This document shows positions 8,991 to 18,367 of a stretch of DNA of 64,000 nucleotides, piece by piece (positions within the stretch are counted from its first letter, which is position 1; every line of letters begins with the position of its first letter). The stretch is from NCBI RefSeq assembly GCF_015351395.1, contig NZ_JADKPV010000003.1:62001-126000 (forward strand), read 5' to 3'. The DNA comes from Savagea serpentis (GTDB lineage: Bacteria > Bacillota > Bacilli > Bacillales_A > Planococcaceae). Below the pieces are notes generated by a model that saw nothing but the letters and a program-made list of their open reading frames with translations, did no database searches and was not told where the DNA came from. The translations under genes were made by a program, and so were the position numbers.

Positions 8991-9182
8991 ATGGAAATGA
9001 AAACTTACAAACTTACAGCATATGAGGCGGATGGAACCGTATTGTTCGACGAATCAATCGAAGCAGCGAACGATTCAGAAGCGAAACAAAAAGGGGAACA
9101 ATTTATCGCTGAAAATAATTTAGAAGAACGTACACATCGTCTCGCTTCACCTACGGGTAAACTCATTTTATTCCATTCGTAA
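8991..9182 (+). CDS. YhzD-like small protein
   Basis: A 63-aa soluble protein, [14 protein letters not shown]... ending TGKLILFHS, resembling the YhzD family of short Bacillaceae proteins found in this chromosomal neighbourhood. The ATG at 8991 is six bases after AAAGGA; the ATG at 8997 is also possible. A TATAAT at 8965-8970 lies just upstream. The family function is unknown. Confidence 0.65.
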   Translation: MEMKTYKLTAYEADGTVLFDESIEAANDSEAKQKGEQFIAENNLEERTHRLASPTGKLILFHS

Positions 9183-9208
9183 TACATCTTTTTTCGGAGG
9201 GACTTTCA

Positions 9209-9613
9209 TTGAAAATCGCACTTATCGCACATGATCAGAAGAAAGATGAAATGGTCAATTTCACGATTGCTTACGAACACATTTTTCAAAAGCACGAATT
9301 ATTTGCGACTGGCACGACCGGTCAACGTATTATGGGAGAGACAGAACTTTCGATTACACGTCTACAATCTGGTCCGCTTGGGGGCGACCAACAAATTGGC
9401 GCGATGATCGCTGAAAATGGACTCGATCTCATTTTATTTTTCCGCGACCCGCTCACTGCACAGCCCCATGAACCTGATGTAACGGCGCTTTTACGCCTCT
9501 GTGACGTTTACGGAATTCCGCTCGCAACGAATATTGCAACAGCGGAAATTTTACTCCAATCATTAGAATCTGGACTCATGTCGTGGCGTGATCTCGTCCA
9601 TAAATACAAATGA
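9209..9613 (+). CDS. mgsA: Methylglyoxal synthase
   Basis: It converts dihydroxyacetone phosphate to methylglyoxal and phosphate, a bypass of lower glycolysis. The 134-aa protein carries [14 protein letters not shown] at the N-terminus, the phosphate-binding ATGTTGQRI, and the catalytic aspartates in [11 protein letters not shown] and FFRDPL. The start is a TTG five to six bases after GGAGGGA. It is followed by its own terminator, so it is not obviously co-transcribed with the nuclease gene downstream. Confidence 0.95.
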   Translation: MKIALIAHDQKKDEMVNFTIAYEHIFQKHELFATGTTGQRIMGETELSITRLQSGPLGGDQQIGAMIAENGLDLILFFRDPLTAQPHEPDVTALLRLCDVYGIPLATNIATAEILLQSLESGLMSWRDLVHKYK

Positions 9614-9616
9614 TGC

Positions 9617-9656
9617 GAAAGAGTGTTAGACGAATTTGTTCTAACGCTCTTTCTTT
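9617..9656 (+). terminator. Terminator after mgsA
   Basis: A 13-bp stem AAAGAGTGTTAGA with TCTAACGCTCTTT (one G.T pair) and a 9-nt loop, followed by TTTT. Confidence 0.85.
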
Positions 9657-9689
9657 TGCTTTTTACAACATTCTTATAAGGAGGCGTTT

Positions 9690-10625
9690 ATTTTCGAGAT
9701 TAAACAATATCCAGAATTTTCGTGGTCGCTTGCGCGTCAGCAAACATTTCAAACGTGCCACCGCCAGTATGCGTATCATTATTACTATTCGCATAACGGC
9801 TGGCTCCAATACAATGTCGACGAAGAAACGAAACATGTGTATCGCTTAAAAAAGATCACATCTTTACCATTACTCTTTGGAACCATTGTCCACGATTTGA
9901 TTGCAAAATCACTCCAACATTTTTTTCAATCTCGTCTTCAACCTTCTTTACGTCAACTCGTAGAAGAAGCGAGACATTTATTAAATGAGGCCTATTTAGA
10001 TTCTACAATAAGACGAGAAGCATGGTTTGCACGCCCGAGCCGTTATACGATGTTGACGGATTTTTATTACGGAGACGGCTTTGACCCAGAGCAAGTCGCT
10101 ACGTATCGTGAACGTCTAGAACCAACATTCCGCAACTTTTTACAAAGTGAAACTTGGCGCATGATTGAACGGGAGCCTGAACGTTTTGAGTTTAAACAAC
10201 TGGAAGATTTCGCGACTGTTTCGATTTTCGATACGAAAGTATTCGTCGTTCTCGACTTATTACTGTTCGATCGAGAATTAAATCGCTATATCATCATCGA
10301 CTGGAAAACGGGAAAACCTTCTTCCAATGACTATCAACAACTCGTGTTATACAGTATCTATGTGCTACTCAATTACGGCGCTTCTTTAGATGACATCGAC
10401 TTATGCAATGAATATTTAAAAGATGGGACACGCGCCGTACATCAGCCTACCCAACTCGAATTACAACATATGACGGATGTTTTTCAAATGAGTGTGGAAG
10501 AGATGTTGCACTACGTCGCCGATCCTTCGATAAACGCACCGCTTCCGCTCGAATCGTACGAACGGACGACCGATGAATGGAAATGTCGTCAATGTAATTA
10601 TCGTGAAATTTGTTTGCCGACATGA
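9690..10625 (+). CDS. PD-(D/E)XK nuclease with Cas4/AddB-type Fe-S cysteines, probable AUU start
   Basis: A RecB-like nuclease of about 311 aa. The open frame runs without ATG, GTG or TTG back to an ATT at 9690, five bases after a perfect AAGGAGG (9678-9684). Starting there restores the conserved N-terminus FSWSLARQQTFQTCHRQYAY and HNGWLQYN; the first canonical start, a GTG at 9837, would delete it. Nuclease residues are the Asp in VVLDLLLFD and IIIDWKTGK. Four cysteines, one in QTCHR and three in WKCRQCNYREIC, form the 4Fe-4S arrangement of Cas4 and AddB. No CRISPR or addAB genes are nearby, so its pathway is unknown. Confidence 0.8.
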   Translation: MFEIKQYPEFSWSLARQQTFQTCHRQYAYHYYYSHNGWLQYNVDEETKHVYRLKKITSLPLLFGTIVHDLIAKSLQHFFQSRLQPSLRQLVEEARHLLNEAYLDSTIRREAWFARPSRYTMLTDFYYGDGFDPEQVATYRERLEPTFRNFLQSETWRMIEREPERFEFKQLEDFATVSIFDTKVFVVLDLLLFDRELNRYIIIDWKTGKPSSNDYQQLVLYSIYVLLNYGASLDDIDLCNEYLKDGTRAVHQPTQLELQHMTDVFQMSVEEMLHYVADPSINAPLPLESYERTTDEWKCRQCNYREICLPT

Positions 10626-10631
10626 TGAAAT

Positions 10632-10673
10632 TAAAAAATGTCTGAAATCTCTTTTGATTTCAGACATTTTTAT
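10632..10673. terminator. Bidirectional terminator between the nuclease gene and trpA
   Basis: A 16-bp perfect stem (10634-10649 with 10656-10671) with flanking A-run and T-run, between convergent genes. Confidence 0.88.
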
Positions 10674-10677
10674 GCAT

Positions 10678-11442
10678 TTAAGCATATGCGACAAATAGTT
10701 GCTCGAGCGCTTCTCGATCTTGTTCGTATAAAGCGCGGACGATCGCACTGCCGACGATCACACCGTCCGTATGAGCATTCATACGCTCTACATCTTCCGC
10801 TGTCGTAATGCCAAACCCTGCATAAACAGGCAAGTCCGTCATTGCTCTCAACGTATCGAAATGGTCGAGTGGCGAATCGTTCAATTGATTTTGATTTCCT
10901 GTAACTCCGTTAATCGTCACCGCGTAAATGAAACCTTCCGCTTCTTGAACGAGTTTTTCGATTCGCTCTTTCGGGCTCGTCAAAGCGACGAGTGGGATCA
11001 GTGCAATATCGTGCTGTTGAAATGGCCCTGCTACGAGGTCGCGCTCTTCGTACGGCAAGTCGGGGATGATTGCACCGCGAATGCCGACTTGTTGAGCACG
11101 TTTCGCAAAACGCTCAATTCCATAGGCGAAAATCGTGTTCACATAAGCCATCGTTAAAAGCGGGATGCGAACGCGTGTAAACGTCGCGACCGTTTCGAGT
11201 ATTTGATCTAATGTCACACCCGCTGCGAGCGCTCGCTCTCCTGCCTCTCGAATGACGACACCGTCTGCGACAGGGTCCGAATACGGGATACCGAGCTCAA
11301 TGGCTGTCGCCCCGAGGTTTTGCAAACGGACGATTGTTTCTTCTAACTGTTCGAGCGGACCGTCTCCTGCCATAATATACGGAACGAATGCTTTTTCGTT
11401 TTGCTCTTTTAACTGTTTCATCTCTTTCGTTAATGTCGTCAT
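10678..11442 (-). CDS. trpA: Tryptophan synthase alpha subunit
   Basis: It cleaves indole-3-glycerol phosphate to indole and glyceraldehyde 3-phosphate within the alpha2-beta2 complex. The 254-aa TIM barrel has the catalytic Glu in AIELGIPYSDPVADG and the catalytic Asp in IIPDLPYEE, plus the phosphate-binding loops GFGIT and IVGSAIV. It is the last gene of trpEDCFBA, one base after trpB, and ends at a bidirectional terminator. Confidence 0.96.
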   Translation of the reverse strand: MTTLTKEMKQLKEQNEKAFVPYIMAGDGPLEQLEETIVRLQNLGATAIELGIPYSDPVADGVVIREAGERALAAGVTLDQILETVATFTRVRIPLLTMAYVNTIFAYGIERFAKRAQQVGIRGAIIPDLPYEERDLVAGPFQQHDIALIPLVALTSPKERIEKLVQEAEGFIYAVTINGVTGNQNQLNDSPLDHFDTLRAMTDLPVYAGFGITTAEDVERMNAHTDGVIVGSAIVRALYEQDREALEQLFVAYA

Positions 11443-11443
11443 C

Positions 11444-12637
11444 TTACTTCCCTCCTAATCGCGCGAAGACTGAGTCGATATCTTTGTCGCCACGTCCTGA
11501 TAAGCTGACGATAATCGATTTTCCTTCGCCCATCTCTTTCGCTTTTTTCACGACATATGCAATCGCATGTGAACTTTCGAGTGCCGGAATAATTCCTTCA
11601 ATTTTCGACAACAATTGAAACGCTTCTAACGCTTCTTCATCGGTCACCGAATCATACACGACACGCCCGATATCGTTCAAATGACAATGTTCCGGGCCGA
11701 TCGCTGGATAATCGAGTCCTGCCGAAACAGAATACGTCTTTCCGACATTGCCTGCCTCATCTTGCATGACATACATGTACGCCCCGTGCAACATCCCTTC
11801 TGTTTTTGTCGCCATCGCAGCGGAATGCTTCCCTGTTGGAATGCCGAGTCCACCGGCTTCGACTCCGTACATTTCGACCGTCTCATCCTCGACGAATGGC
11901 GCAAACATGCCGATCGCATTACTTCCGCCTCCGACACAAGCGATGACTGCATCGGGCAATTTCCCCGTACGTTCTAAAAATTGTGCGCGTGACTCATTAC
12001 CGATAACACTTTGGAATTCACGAACAATTGTCGGGAATGGATGGGGTCCTAAAGCTGAACCGAGCACGTAATGCGTGTCATCAATATGTGTCACCCAGTA
12101 ACGTAACGCTTCATTTACCGCATCTTTCAACGTGCGTGAGCCGTCTTCAACCGCGACGACTTTCGCTCCCATTAATTCCATGCGGAATACGTTCAATTTT
12201 TGTCGTTCCACGTCGACCGCTCCCATAAAGACCGTACATTCCATACCGAATAATGCACATACCGTTGCCGTTGCGACACCGTGTTGACCTGCGCCCGTTT
12301 CAGCGACAATTTTCTTTTTTCCCATACGTTTCGCAATTAAAATTTGTCCGAGTGTGTTGTTAATTTTGTGCGCCCCTGTATGGTTTAAATCTTCACGTTT
12401 TAAATAAATGTCCGCGCCACCCGCGTACTCTGTTAAACGTTCCGCAAAATAAAGAGGCGTTTCGCGTCCAACATAGTCTTTCAAATAGTAGTTTAACTCT
12501 TCATGAAACTTCGGATCCTTCATCGCTTTTTCAAATGCTTCCTCTAATTCATTTAATGCCGTCATTAATGTTTCTGGGACGAATTGTCCTCCGTATTTTC
12601 CAAATCGGCCTTTTTTCTCTATCGTTTGTGTCATCAT
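11444..12637 (-). CDS. trpB: Tryptophan synthase beta subunit
   Basis: This PLP enzyme condenses indole with serine to give tryptophan. The 397-aa protein has the PLP lysine in [13 protein letters not shown], the phosphate-binding [10 protein letters not shown] and the C-terminal [10 protein letters not shown]. The start overlaps the trpF stop in an ATGA arrangement; a second ATG one codon on is equally well placed after GGAGAG. Confidence 0.96.
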   Translation of the reverse strand: MMTQTIEKKGRFGKYGGQFVPETLMTALNELEEAFEKAMKDPKFHEELNYYLKDYVGRETPLYFAERLTEYAGGADIYLKREDLNHTGAHKINNTLGQILIAKRMGKKKIVAETGAGQHGVATATVCALFGMECTVFMGAVDVERQKLNVFRMELMGAKVVAVEDGSRTLKDAVNEALRYWVTHIDDTHYVLGSALGPHPFPTIVREFQSVIGNESRAQFLERTGKLPDAVIACVGGGSNAIGMFAPFVEDETVEMYGVEAGGLGIPTGKHSAAMATKTEGMLHGAYMYVMQDEAGNVGKTYSVSAGLDYPAIGPEHCHLNDIGRVVYDSVTDEEALEAFQLLSKIEGIIPALESSHAIAYVVKKAKEMGEGKSIIVSLSGRGDKDIDSVFARLGGK

Positions 12638-13251
12638 CTATTCTCTCCTTCACTCATCTGTCGAACGGCACGAACAAATTCGCGCATTCGCTCCTCATCT
12701 TTTCTACCTTCTCGTTCTACTCCGCTCGATACGTCGACACCCCAAGGGTTCAATTGTTGAATCGCTAACCCGACATTCTCTGCGTGTAAACCACCTGCGA
12801 GAATATATTCGCTCGGTACCTCTTGCATAAGCGACCAATCGAATGTCTCGCCTGATCCGCCACGATACGCTCGACCTGGCGCGTCGTAAACGAAACGTTC
12901 ACACGGGAAATGTTTCGATTGTTCAATGTCGTCCAACGTCCGAACCGAAACAGCTTTCCATACAGGAACGGCTAGACGTTCACTCAATGCGACTTCTTCT
13001 TCTCCGTGCAGTTGCACAATGTCGAGTGACACTTCTCGTATAACCTCCTGTACAAACGTTTCGCTCGGATTGACGAACACTCCGACGACTTTTATTTCTT
13101 TTCCGACATGCTCGCGTAACTTTTTCGCTTGCTCGGTGTTCACTTGCCTCGAACTCGGAGCGAAGACGAAACCGATGTAATCGACTCCGAGTTCACTCGC
13201 ATACGCTACATGTTGCACTTCTTGTAAGCCGCATATTTTAATTTTTGTCAT
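12634..13251 (-). CDS. trpF: Phosphoribosylanthranilate isomerase
   Basis: It catalyses the Amadori rearrangement of phosphoribosylanthranilate in tryptophan synthesis. The 205-aa protein has the catalytic Cys in KICGLQ, the [13 protein letters not shown] motif, and the catalytic Asp region [10 protein letters not shown]. It overlaps trpC by 14 bp and trpB by 4 bp, a tightly coupled operon. Confidence 0.95.
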   Translation of the reverse strand: MTKIKICGLQEVQHVAYASELGVDYIGFVFAPSSRQVNTEQAKKLREHVGKEIKVVGVFVNPSETFVQEVIREVSLDIVQLHGEEEVALSERLAVPVWKAVSVRTLDDIEQSKHFPCERFVYDAPGRAYRGGSGETFDWSLMQEVPSEYILAGGLHAENVGLAIQQLNPWGVDVSSGVEREGRKDEERMREFVRAVRQMSEGENR

Positions 13252-14017
13252 GGAGCGTCACCTGCAATTGTTCGATTGTACTCGCGACATCTTCTGCGCG
13301 CATTAACGTCTCTCCGACGAGAACACCTGTCGCTCCTGCATCTCTCACACGCTCGACTTCCTCACGATGTTTTAAGCCGCTTTCACTTATGAGAACACGT
13401 CCTTCACCGAACGGAAACTGCTCTGCAATTTGTTCCGTCGTCGCTAAATCAACTGTGAACGTTTTTAAGTCGCGATTGTTCACACCGATCAACTTCGCAT
13501 CGATCGCTAATGCCCGCTTTAACTCTTCTACCGTATGCACTTCGACGAGTACGTTCAATCCGAGCGATGTCGCATACGTATACAATCGCTGCAACACTTC
13601 ATCATCGAGCGCTGCTACAATTAATAAAATGACGGACGCCCCCGCATCGTAAGCGACTTGAATTTGCACTTCATCCATCATGAAGTCTTTGCATAGAACA
13701 GGTACATCTACTGCTTTCGCCACTGCGCGCAAATCATCGAATGACCCTTTAAAATACGTCTCATCTGTCAACACACTAATCGCAGTAACGCCCCCTTGCG
13801 CATAAATGGACGCTTGTTTCACTGGATTGACCGTTTCATGAATCATCCCTTTTGAAGGGGATGCCCGTTTCACTTCCGCAATAATATTCATCCGTTCACT
13901 TTGTTCGAAACGGTCGACGAGTGACACGATGTTACGTGGTTCATGTTGGAATGGATAAGCACGGAGCGCCGCAACTTCTTGTCGCTTCGTCTCCATAATC
14001 TTTTGTAAAATCGTCAT
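13238..14017 (-). CDS. trpC: Indole-3-glycerol phosphate synthase
   Basis: It closes the indole ring from CdRP. The 259-aa barrel carries the catalytic IIAEVKRASPSKG, PVLCKDFMMDEVQ and IGVNNRDLKTF motifs, and ISESGL and GVLVGETLMR near the C-terminus. It overlaps trpD by 4 bp. TrpC and TrpF are separate polypeptides, unlike the fused form in enterobacteria. Confidence 0.96.
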   Translation of the reverse strand: MTILQKIMETKRQEVAALRAYPFQHEPRNIVSLVDRFEQSERMNIIAEVKRASPSKGMIHETVNPVKQASIYAQGGVTAISVLTDETYFKGSFDDLRAVAKAVDVPVLCKDFMMDEVQIQVAYDAGASVILLIVAALDDEVLQRLYTYATSLGLNVLVEVHTVEELKRALAIDAKLIGVNNRDLKTFTVDLATTEQIAEQFPFGEGRVLISESGLKHREEVERVRDAGATGVLVGETLMRAEDVASTIEQLQVTLHDKN

Positions 14018-15036
14018 CGTGCGACCTCCTTCACGCGGAAACTACGCGCTCGTTCTAACGCTTCATACGCACGACCTGAGCGAATCGCTTCATGCGCTAA
14101 AGCGATGCCGTCTTCTACCGATTGAACGACTCCTGTCGCTAGCAATCCGAGTCCGACATTTAAGACGACTGTATCGCGATGTGGGCTCTGTTCATTTTGT
14201 AAAATGCGCTCCGTAATGCGAGCGTTATATGTTCCGTCGCCACCGCGAATCGCTTCTAGTGGCGCTTCTTGTAAACCGAACTGCGTCGCGCGAAAGACGT
14301 AAGGAACGATTGCTTCTTCCGTCACGAAAACGAGTTTATTTTGACCCGTTAATGCCGCTTCATCTAATCCGACATCATTCGTAATGACGAGCCCTTGCAA
14401 TCCTAATATTTGCATCGCTTTCGCATATTCCATCAACAATTGTGGGCGTCCAACACCGATCAATTGAGCGCCGACAGGAGATGGGTTCGTAAATGGCCCG
14501 ATTAAGTTGAACAATGTCGCGTGTTCGATGCGACTTCTCACTTCCCCGATTCGTTTCAGACGCGGGTGCACATTCGGTGCGTGTAAAAATGAGACGTTCG
14601 CATGCTCCGCCATCTCGATATGTTGTTCGACCGTCATTTGAAACGGAATACCGAGCGCTTCAAGTACGTCTGTACTACCTGATTCACTCGAAATTTTACG
14701 GTTACCATGTTTCATCACTTGCACGCCGAGACTCGCTAAGACGAAAGCGGATGTCGTACTAATATTGAACGTATTCGCTCCGTCCCCACCCGTTCCACAA
14801 TTGTCAAAATACGTCGCTTCAGATGGGAATTCGACCGCATGACTTCTCATGACACGCGCCATACTCGCCATCTCTTCCGCGACTTCCCCTTTGTTGTACA
14901 AGGCACGCAACATCTCTTCCATCACTTGTAAATCACTCGACTCATTAAAAAAATAATGCGCGACCCGTTCCATCTCTTCTGTCGATAAATGAATGCCTGC
15001 TTTCACACGTTCTAACTCTCTCGTAATCATGCTCAT
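14014..15036 (-). CDS. trpD: Anthranilate phosphoribosyltransferase
   Basis: It transfers phosphoribose from PRPP to anthranilate. The 340-aa protein has the PRPP-binding glycine loop CGTGGDGANTFNIST, the KHGNRKISSESGSTDVLEALG region and LFNLIGPFTNPSP. It overlaps trpE by 4 bp. There is no fused TrpG domain. Confidence 0.96.
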   Translation of the reverse strand: MSMITRELERVKAGIHLSTEEMERVAHYFFNESSDLQVMEEMLRALYNKGEVAEEMASMARVMRSHAVEFPSEATYFDNCGTGGDGANTFNISTTSAFVLASLGVQVMKHGNRKISSESGSTDVLEALGIPFQMTVEQHIEMAEHANVSFLHAPNVHPRLKRIGEVRSRIEHATLFNLIGPFTNPSPVGAQLIGVGRPQLLMEYAKAMQILGLQGLVITNDVGLDEAALTGQNKLVFVTEEAIVPYVFRATQFGLQEAPLEAIRGGDGTYNARITERILQNEQSPHRDTVVLNVGLGLLATGVVQSVEDGIALAHEAIRSGRAYEALERARSFRVKEVAR

Positions 15037-16406
15037 CTCTCCTCTACTAAGCTCAACTGCACTAACGACTGCATTTTCTCTTCTGTCTCAACGAACTCTC
15101 TCGCTGCACTCGACTGGCTGACAATCCCCGCACCTGCTTGAATGTACGCTCGACCCTCGGTAATCATCATCGAACGTATCGCTAAGGCGAAATCAAGCTC
15201 GCTCGCATAACTCATATAGCCGATTGCTCCTCCGAAAAATCCGCGCTTCGTCGTCTCTAACTCATCGATCATTTGCATCGCGACTGTTTTCGGTTCACCT
15301 GTTACCGTTCCAGCTGGAAAACTTAAACGTAATGCATCGATCGGTTCGTCTCCTCGGCGCAACGTCCCTTCTACTTCGGACACGATATGCATGACGTGCT
15401 CGTATTTCACAAGCTCTTTCTCCTTCGTCACATGAATCGTCTCCCGTTCGCAAAGTTGCGCTAAACTGTCGACCGCTTGCTCGACTAACATGTCATGTTC
15501 ATCCAATTCTTTCTCGTCTTGCAATAGCTCTTCTGCTAATGCCTCATCTTCTCTCTCCGTCGCTCCTCGGCGACGCGTTCCGGCAATCGGGTTCATAATC
15601 GCTTGTCCCGCATGCACTTTCACTAAACTTTCAGGCGATGCACCGAAAAACTGATGCGTGCCGTAATCGAAATAAAATTGATACGGGGAAGGGTTATTGT
15701 CGATTAAACGTTCATACAATGTGAGCGGATCCCCTTCTATCGTCGTTGCTGCCCTTCTCGATAACACAACTTGGCTCACCGCTCCATCCGCAATCGCTCG
15801 CTTAATCATTTCGACATTCGCTTCATACTCTTCTTTCGCTTCCGAAGTGAACTGGCCAATTGCTACGTCTGTTTCGTCATGTTGCACATTCGCAATTTGC
15901 GCTTCAATCGCATCGAGTGTCGCAATCGGCGTCACACCGAACTGCTTCGTCTGAACGAGTGTAATCGTCCGTTTCAATTCATCGATTGCGATAATCGTTT
16001 CATATTGATTCATCCAAACGTCCGGCGCTTCTAAGTCGTCGTGTTTCGGATGAACGGGTTGATGCCCTACTTCATACCCGATATACCCAAGCAATCCGCC
16101 AAACATCGGAATCGATGTCGTATTTTTCACTTTCGGCATAACATCGCGCAACAGTTCAAACATATCACCTTCATGAATGAAAACATCGCCCGTCGCACAA
16201 TGAATCTCCTCTAATCGATTACCGTACCCTTTAAACTGCTTCATCGCATGAATGCCGATGTATGAATACCGACTGACCGTTTCGTGTACCCCACCACTTT
16301 GGAGAAGACAACTGTTCGGTTGTCGCAATGTTCGGTAAATTTGAAGTGCTGTCGTATTGCCTAATTCAATCGTTCGTTCTTCGAATGTAATATGTGCTTT
16401 GCTCAT
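15033..16406 (-). CDS. trpE: Anthranilate synthase component I
   Basis: It converts chorismate to anthranilate using ammonia from a glutaminase partner. The 457-aa protein has a C-terminal chorismate-binding domain with GTRRRGATEREDE and FPAGTVTGEPKTVAMQM. In the N-terminal tryptophan site the usual LLES reads LLQS (SCLLQSGG), which might alter feedback inhibition. It is first in the operon behind a T-box. No trpG lies here, so the glutaminase is probably the shared PabA/TrpG encoded elsewhere, as in B. subtilis. Confidence 0.95.
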   Translation of the reverse strand: MSKAHITFEERTIELGNTTALQIYRTLRQPNSCLLQSGGVHETVSRYSYIGIHAMKQFKGYGNRLEEIHCATGDVFIHEGDMFELLRDVMPKVKNTTSIPMFGGLLGYIGYEVGHQPVHPKHDDLEAPDVWMNQYETIIAIDELKRTITLVQTKQFGVTPIATLDAIEAQIANVQHDETDVAIGQFTSEAKEEYEANVEMIKRAIADGAVSQVVLSRRAATTIEGDPLTLYERLIDNNPSPYQFYFDYGTHQFFGASPESLVKVHAGQAIMNPIAGTRRRGATEREDEALAEELLQDEKELDEHDMLVEQAVDSLAQLCERETIHVTKEKELVKYEHVMHIVSEVEGTLRRGDEPIDALRLSFPAGTVTGEPKTVAMQMIDELETTKRGFFGGAIGYMSYASELDFALAIRSMMITEGRAYIQAGAGIVSQSSAAREFVETEEKMQSLVQLSLVEER

Positions 16407-16440
16407 CTCTACTCGCCTCGTCTCATCTCATTTAAAATAC

Positions 16441-16755
16441 AAAAAGTCCCCTGCCTGCATATGCAGACAGAGGACGAATAAACCGTGTTGCCACCTCAAT
16501 TGGAAAAATACATTCCCACTCAAAACCTCGTTAACGGAAGGTACCCGTCTCCGTTCGGATGGAATTCCATCTTTCAGGAGCTTTCGTAAGTCCATTCATG
16601 ATGACGCAATGATTAGCTCACACCGACCGCTAACTCTCTCGACATTCCATTCATCACTACTCTTCTTACTCATCAATGTATCCACTATGCTCATCTCTAC
16701 TCAACTACCGTGTGGTGACTTCGCTCTCGAAGTCGTCTGCCACTTTTGAAGTTGT
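16441..16755 (-). ncRNA. T-box leader (tRNA-Trp) of the trp operon
   Basis: The 5' leader of trpE has the T-box core GGTGGCAACACGG (16483-16495) before a strong terminator stem (16441-16475, GTCCTCTGTCTGCA paired with TGCAGGCAGGGGAC, then T-run). Stem I features include AGTAGA on the 5' side and GAATGGA on the 3' side; the embedded TGG (16647-16649) is the probable Trp specifier. Uncharged tRNA-Trp would stabilise the antiterminator and allow trpEDCFBA transcription. Confidence 0.9.
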
Positions 16756-16760
16756 ACCAA

Positions 16761-16789
16761 ATTGTAAGACATTTCAAAATCTTTGTCAA
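16761..16789 (-). promoter_or_regulatory. Sigma-A promoter of the trp operon
   Basis: On the minus strand TTGACA (16784-16789), a 17-bp spacer and TACAAT (16761-16766), immediately before the T-box leader. Confidence 0.85.
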
Positions 16790-16794
16790 CTATT

Positions 16795-17001
16795 TTATTC
16801 AACATCGCCTTTAAAAATATATTCGGCCCAATACGCTTCATCAAAATGATAAATATAAAGTGGCTCTTCTTTAAATCGCACTAAAAAATCAGATGCTTGG
16901 AACTTCTCCTCGTACCCGACGCCATTCATTTTACGGCGCAGTGCGTTTTTTACACCTTCTATAAAATCTAAATCAATCTCACTCCAACGGACTTGTTCCA
17001 T
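16795..17001 (-). CDS. Small acidic protein of unknown function
   Basis: A 68-aa soluble ORF, MEQVRWSEIDLDFIEG..., rich in aromatic and acidic residues, with GGAGG seven bases before the ATG. It ends only 6 bp before the trp -35 box, and no terminator separates the two. I do not recognise a family. Its good ribosome site and non-overlapping position support it being real. Confidence 0.55.
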   Translation of the reverse strand: MEQVRWSEIDLDFIEGVKNALRRKMNGVGYEEKFQASDFLVRFKEEPLYIYHFDEAYWAEYIFKGDVE

Positions 17002-17144
17002 CCCTATACCTCCAACTCTTTTTTCTCCATTACTGTACCATATTTCGCACGGTTATTCTGCTTTTTCAATTGTAGCTATTCATCTCAAATTCATGTAACA
17101 TTTAGTATAATAGACTACTGACTATATAGACTGAGGTGAGAACG

Positions 17145-18362
17145 ATTAAAAGATTCACACTCGTCTTTTTTTTAAGCGCCTTACTCATCATAAGTGCGTG
17201 TACAAAAAATGACACTCCTCCAGGAGAAGAGGAAAACAATCAAGAAGAAGAGGTAATCGAAGAAGAACATGCTTTTGAAATCGACCTCGATGTAAAAATA
17301 GAAGGTCTCATTCAAGTAGCTAACGATAAAGTAATCATCGATGGAAAAACGAATGCACCCCCTGGATCACGCATCCATTCGTCTGCCCAAAATCAAAATG
17401 TTGCAATCGCGAACTTCATCGACGTCGTTGAAGTGAAACAAGACGGTACGTTCCACTTTGAATTTGAACAGACGAACGAAGATGTTCACGGTATGCTAAC
17501 ATTGTCCGTAAGTGACCCAAAAGCTCTTGAAGCATATGGCTATCATTTCGAAAATGTCACGAGCAGCCAACGTTATGAAACGAATCAAATGGACCATTAC
17601 GAAATTCGGGCATACTATCGACTGCCTGCAAATGCCGAACAGCCTTATCAGTTCGAGATCGAGCAGCCCAAATGGGAACGCCCAGAAGATTACGGAGAAC
17701 GAGCGATTTGGCTCACGACCGAAGCGACCGTGAACGAGCATTACATTATGATTAAAGGCGAATCGAATTTCATTGAAGGAACGATGCTTCACGCGAATGT
17801 CCTCAATGAAAAAGGAATGATCGAGCCATTATCATTCGACCAAGCGGTGACGAAACCGGACGGCACATTCACTTTTTACATTCCGTATCAACAACTAAAA
17901 CCAATGACGGTTGTCATCGAAGCGAAAATGAGTCGCAATGCGAGCGAACGACCGCTACAAGTGTACGGGAAGTCTGGCGAACTATGGGAAGGCGACTTCA
18001 TAAAAAAGGACAAAAAAGAAACGATTATCGAAGCGAAAGTCCGCCTTCCGCTACCTACAACTTCTCTCTCCATGCCTTTTACGATGGCATTTCAGGATGA
18101 ACGTACAATCGTTACATTCGATACAAGAAAACTTATAGACCAAGAAACGAACAATTGGCAACTCGATGCCGAGAAACAATATGAAAATATGATTCAACAT
18201 TTTTGTAATATACCTGAAACTACTTTTACCATTGAAGTAAACGAAACGCTGCTACCTTTTTTCCAAGAAGCCACTGCATGCGATACAATTCTTTGGGAAA
18301 TATCACATCATCCTACACTCATTCAATTTACAGTTGAACAATCGATCTCTTTACACGATTAA
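17145..18362 (+). CDS. Lipoprotein with two immunoglobulin-like repeats, probable AUU start
   Basis: A secreted lipoprotein of about 405 aa. The sequence after the putative start reads KRFTLVFFLSALLIISAC, an ideal lipoprotein signal with Cys in IISAC. GAGGTGA (17134-17140) lies four bases before an ATT at 17145. The in-frame GTG at 17136 lies within this ribosome site and has none of its own, so AUU initiation is likely. After an acidic linker there are two similar beta-rich segments (VIIDGKTNAPPGSRI...DGTFHFEF and IMIKGESNFIEGTML...DGTFTFYI). The C-terminal part is unmatched. Function is unknown. Confidence 0.75.
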   Translation: MKRFTLVFFLSALLIISACTKNDTPPGEEENNQEEEVIEEEHAFEIDLDVKIEGLIQVANDKVIIDGKTNAPPGSRIHSSAQNQNVAIANFIDVVEVKQDGTFHFEFEQTNEDVHGMLTLSVSDPKALEAYGYHFENVTSSQRYETNQMDHYEIRAYYRLPANAEQPYQFEIEQPKWERPEDYGERAIWLTTEATVNEHYIMIKGESNFIEGTMLHANVLNEKGMIEPLSFDQAVTKPDGTFTFYIPYQQLKPMTVVIEAKMSRNASERPLQVYGKSGELWEGDFIKKDKKETIIEAKVRLPLPTTSLSMPFTMAFQDERTIVTFDTRKLIDQETNNWQLDAEKQYENMIQHFCNIPETTFTIEVNETLLPFFQEATACDTILWEISHHPTLIQFTVEQSISLHD

Positions 18363-18367
18363 ATTCA

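Noticed and set aside
9610-9849. 79-aa plus-strand [15 protein letters not shown]...
   Set aside because: It overlaps the mgsA terminator and the N-terminal part of the nuclease in another frame, lacks a ribosome site and has unlikely composition.
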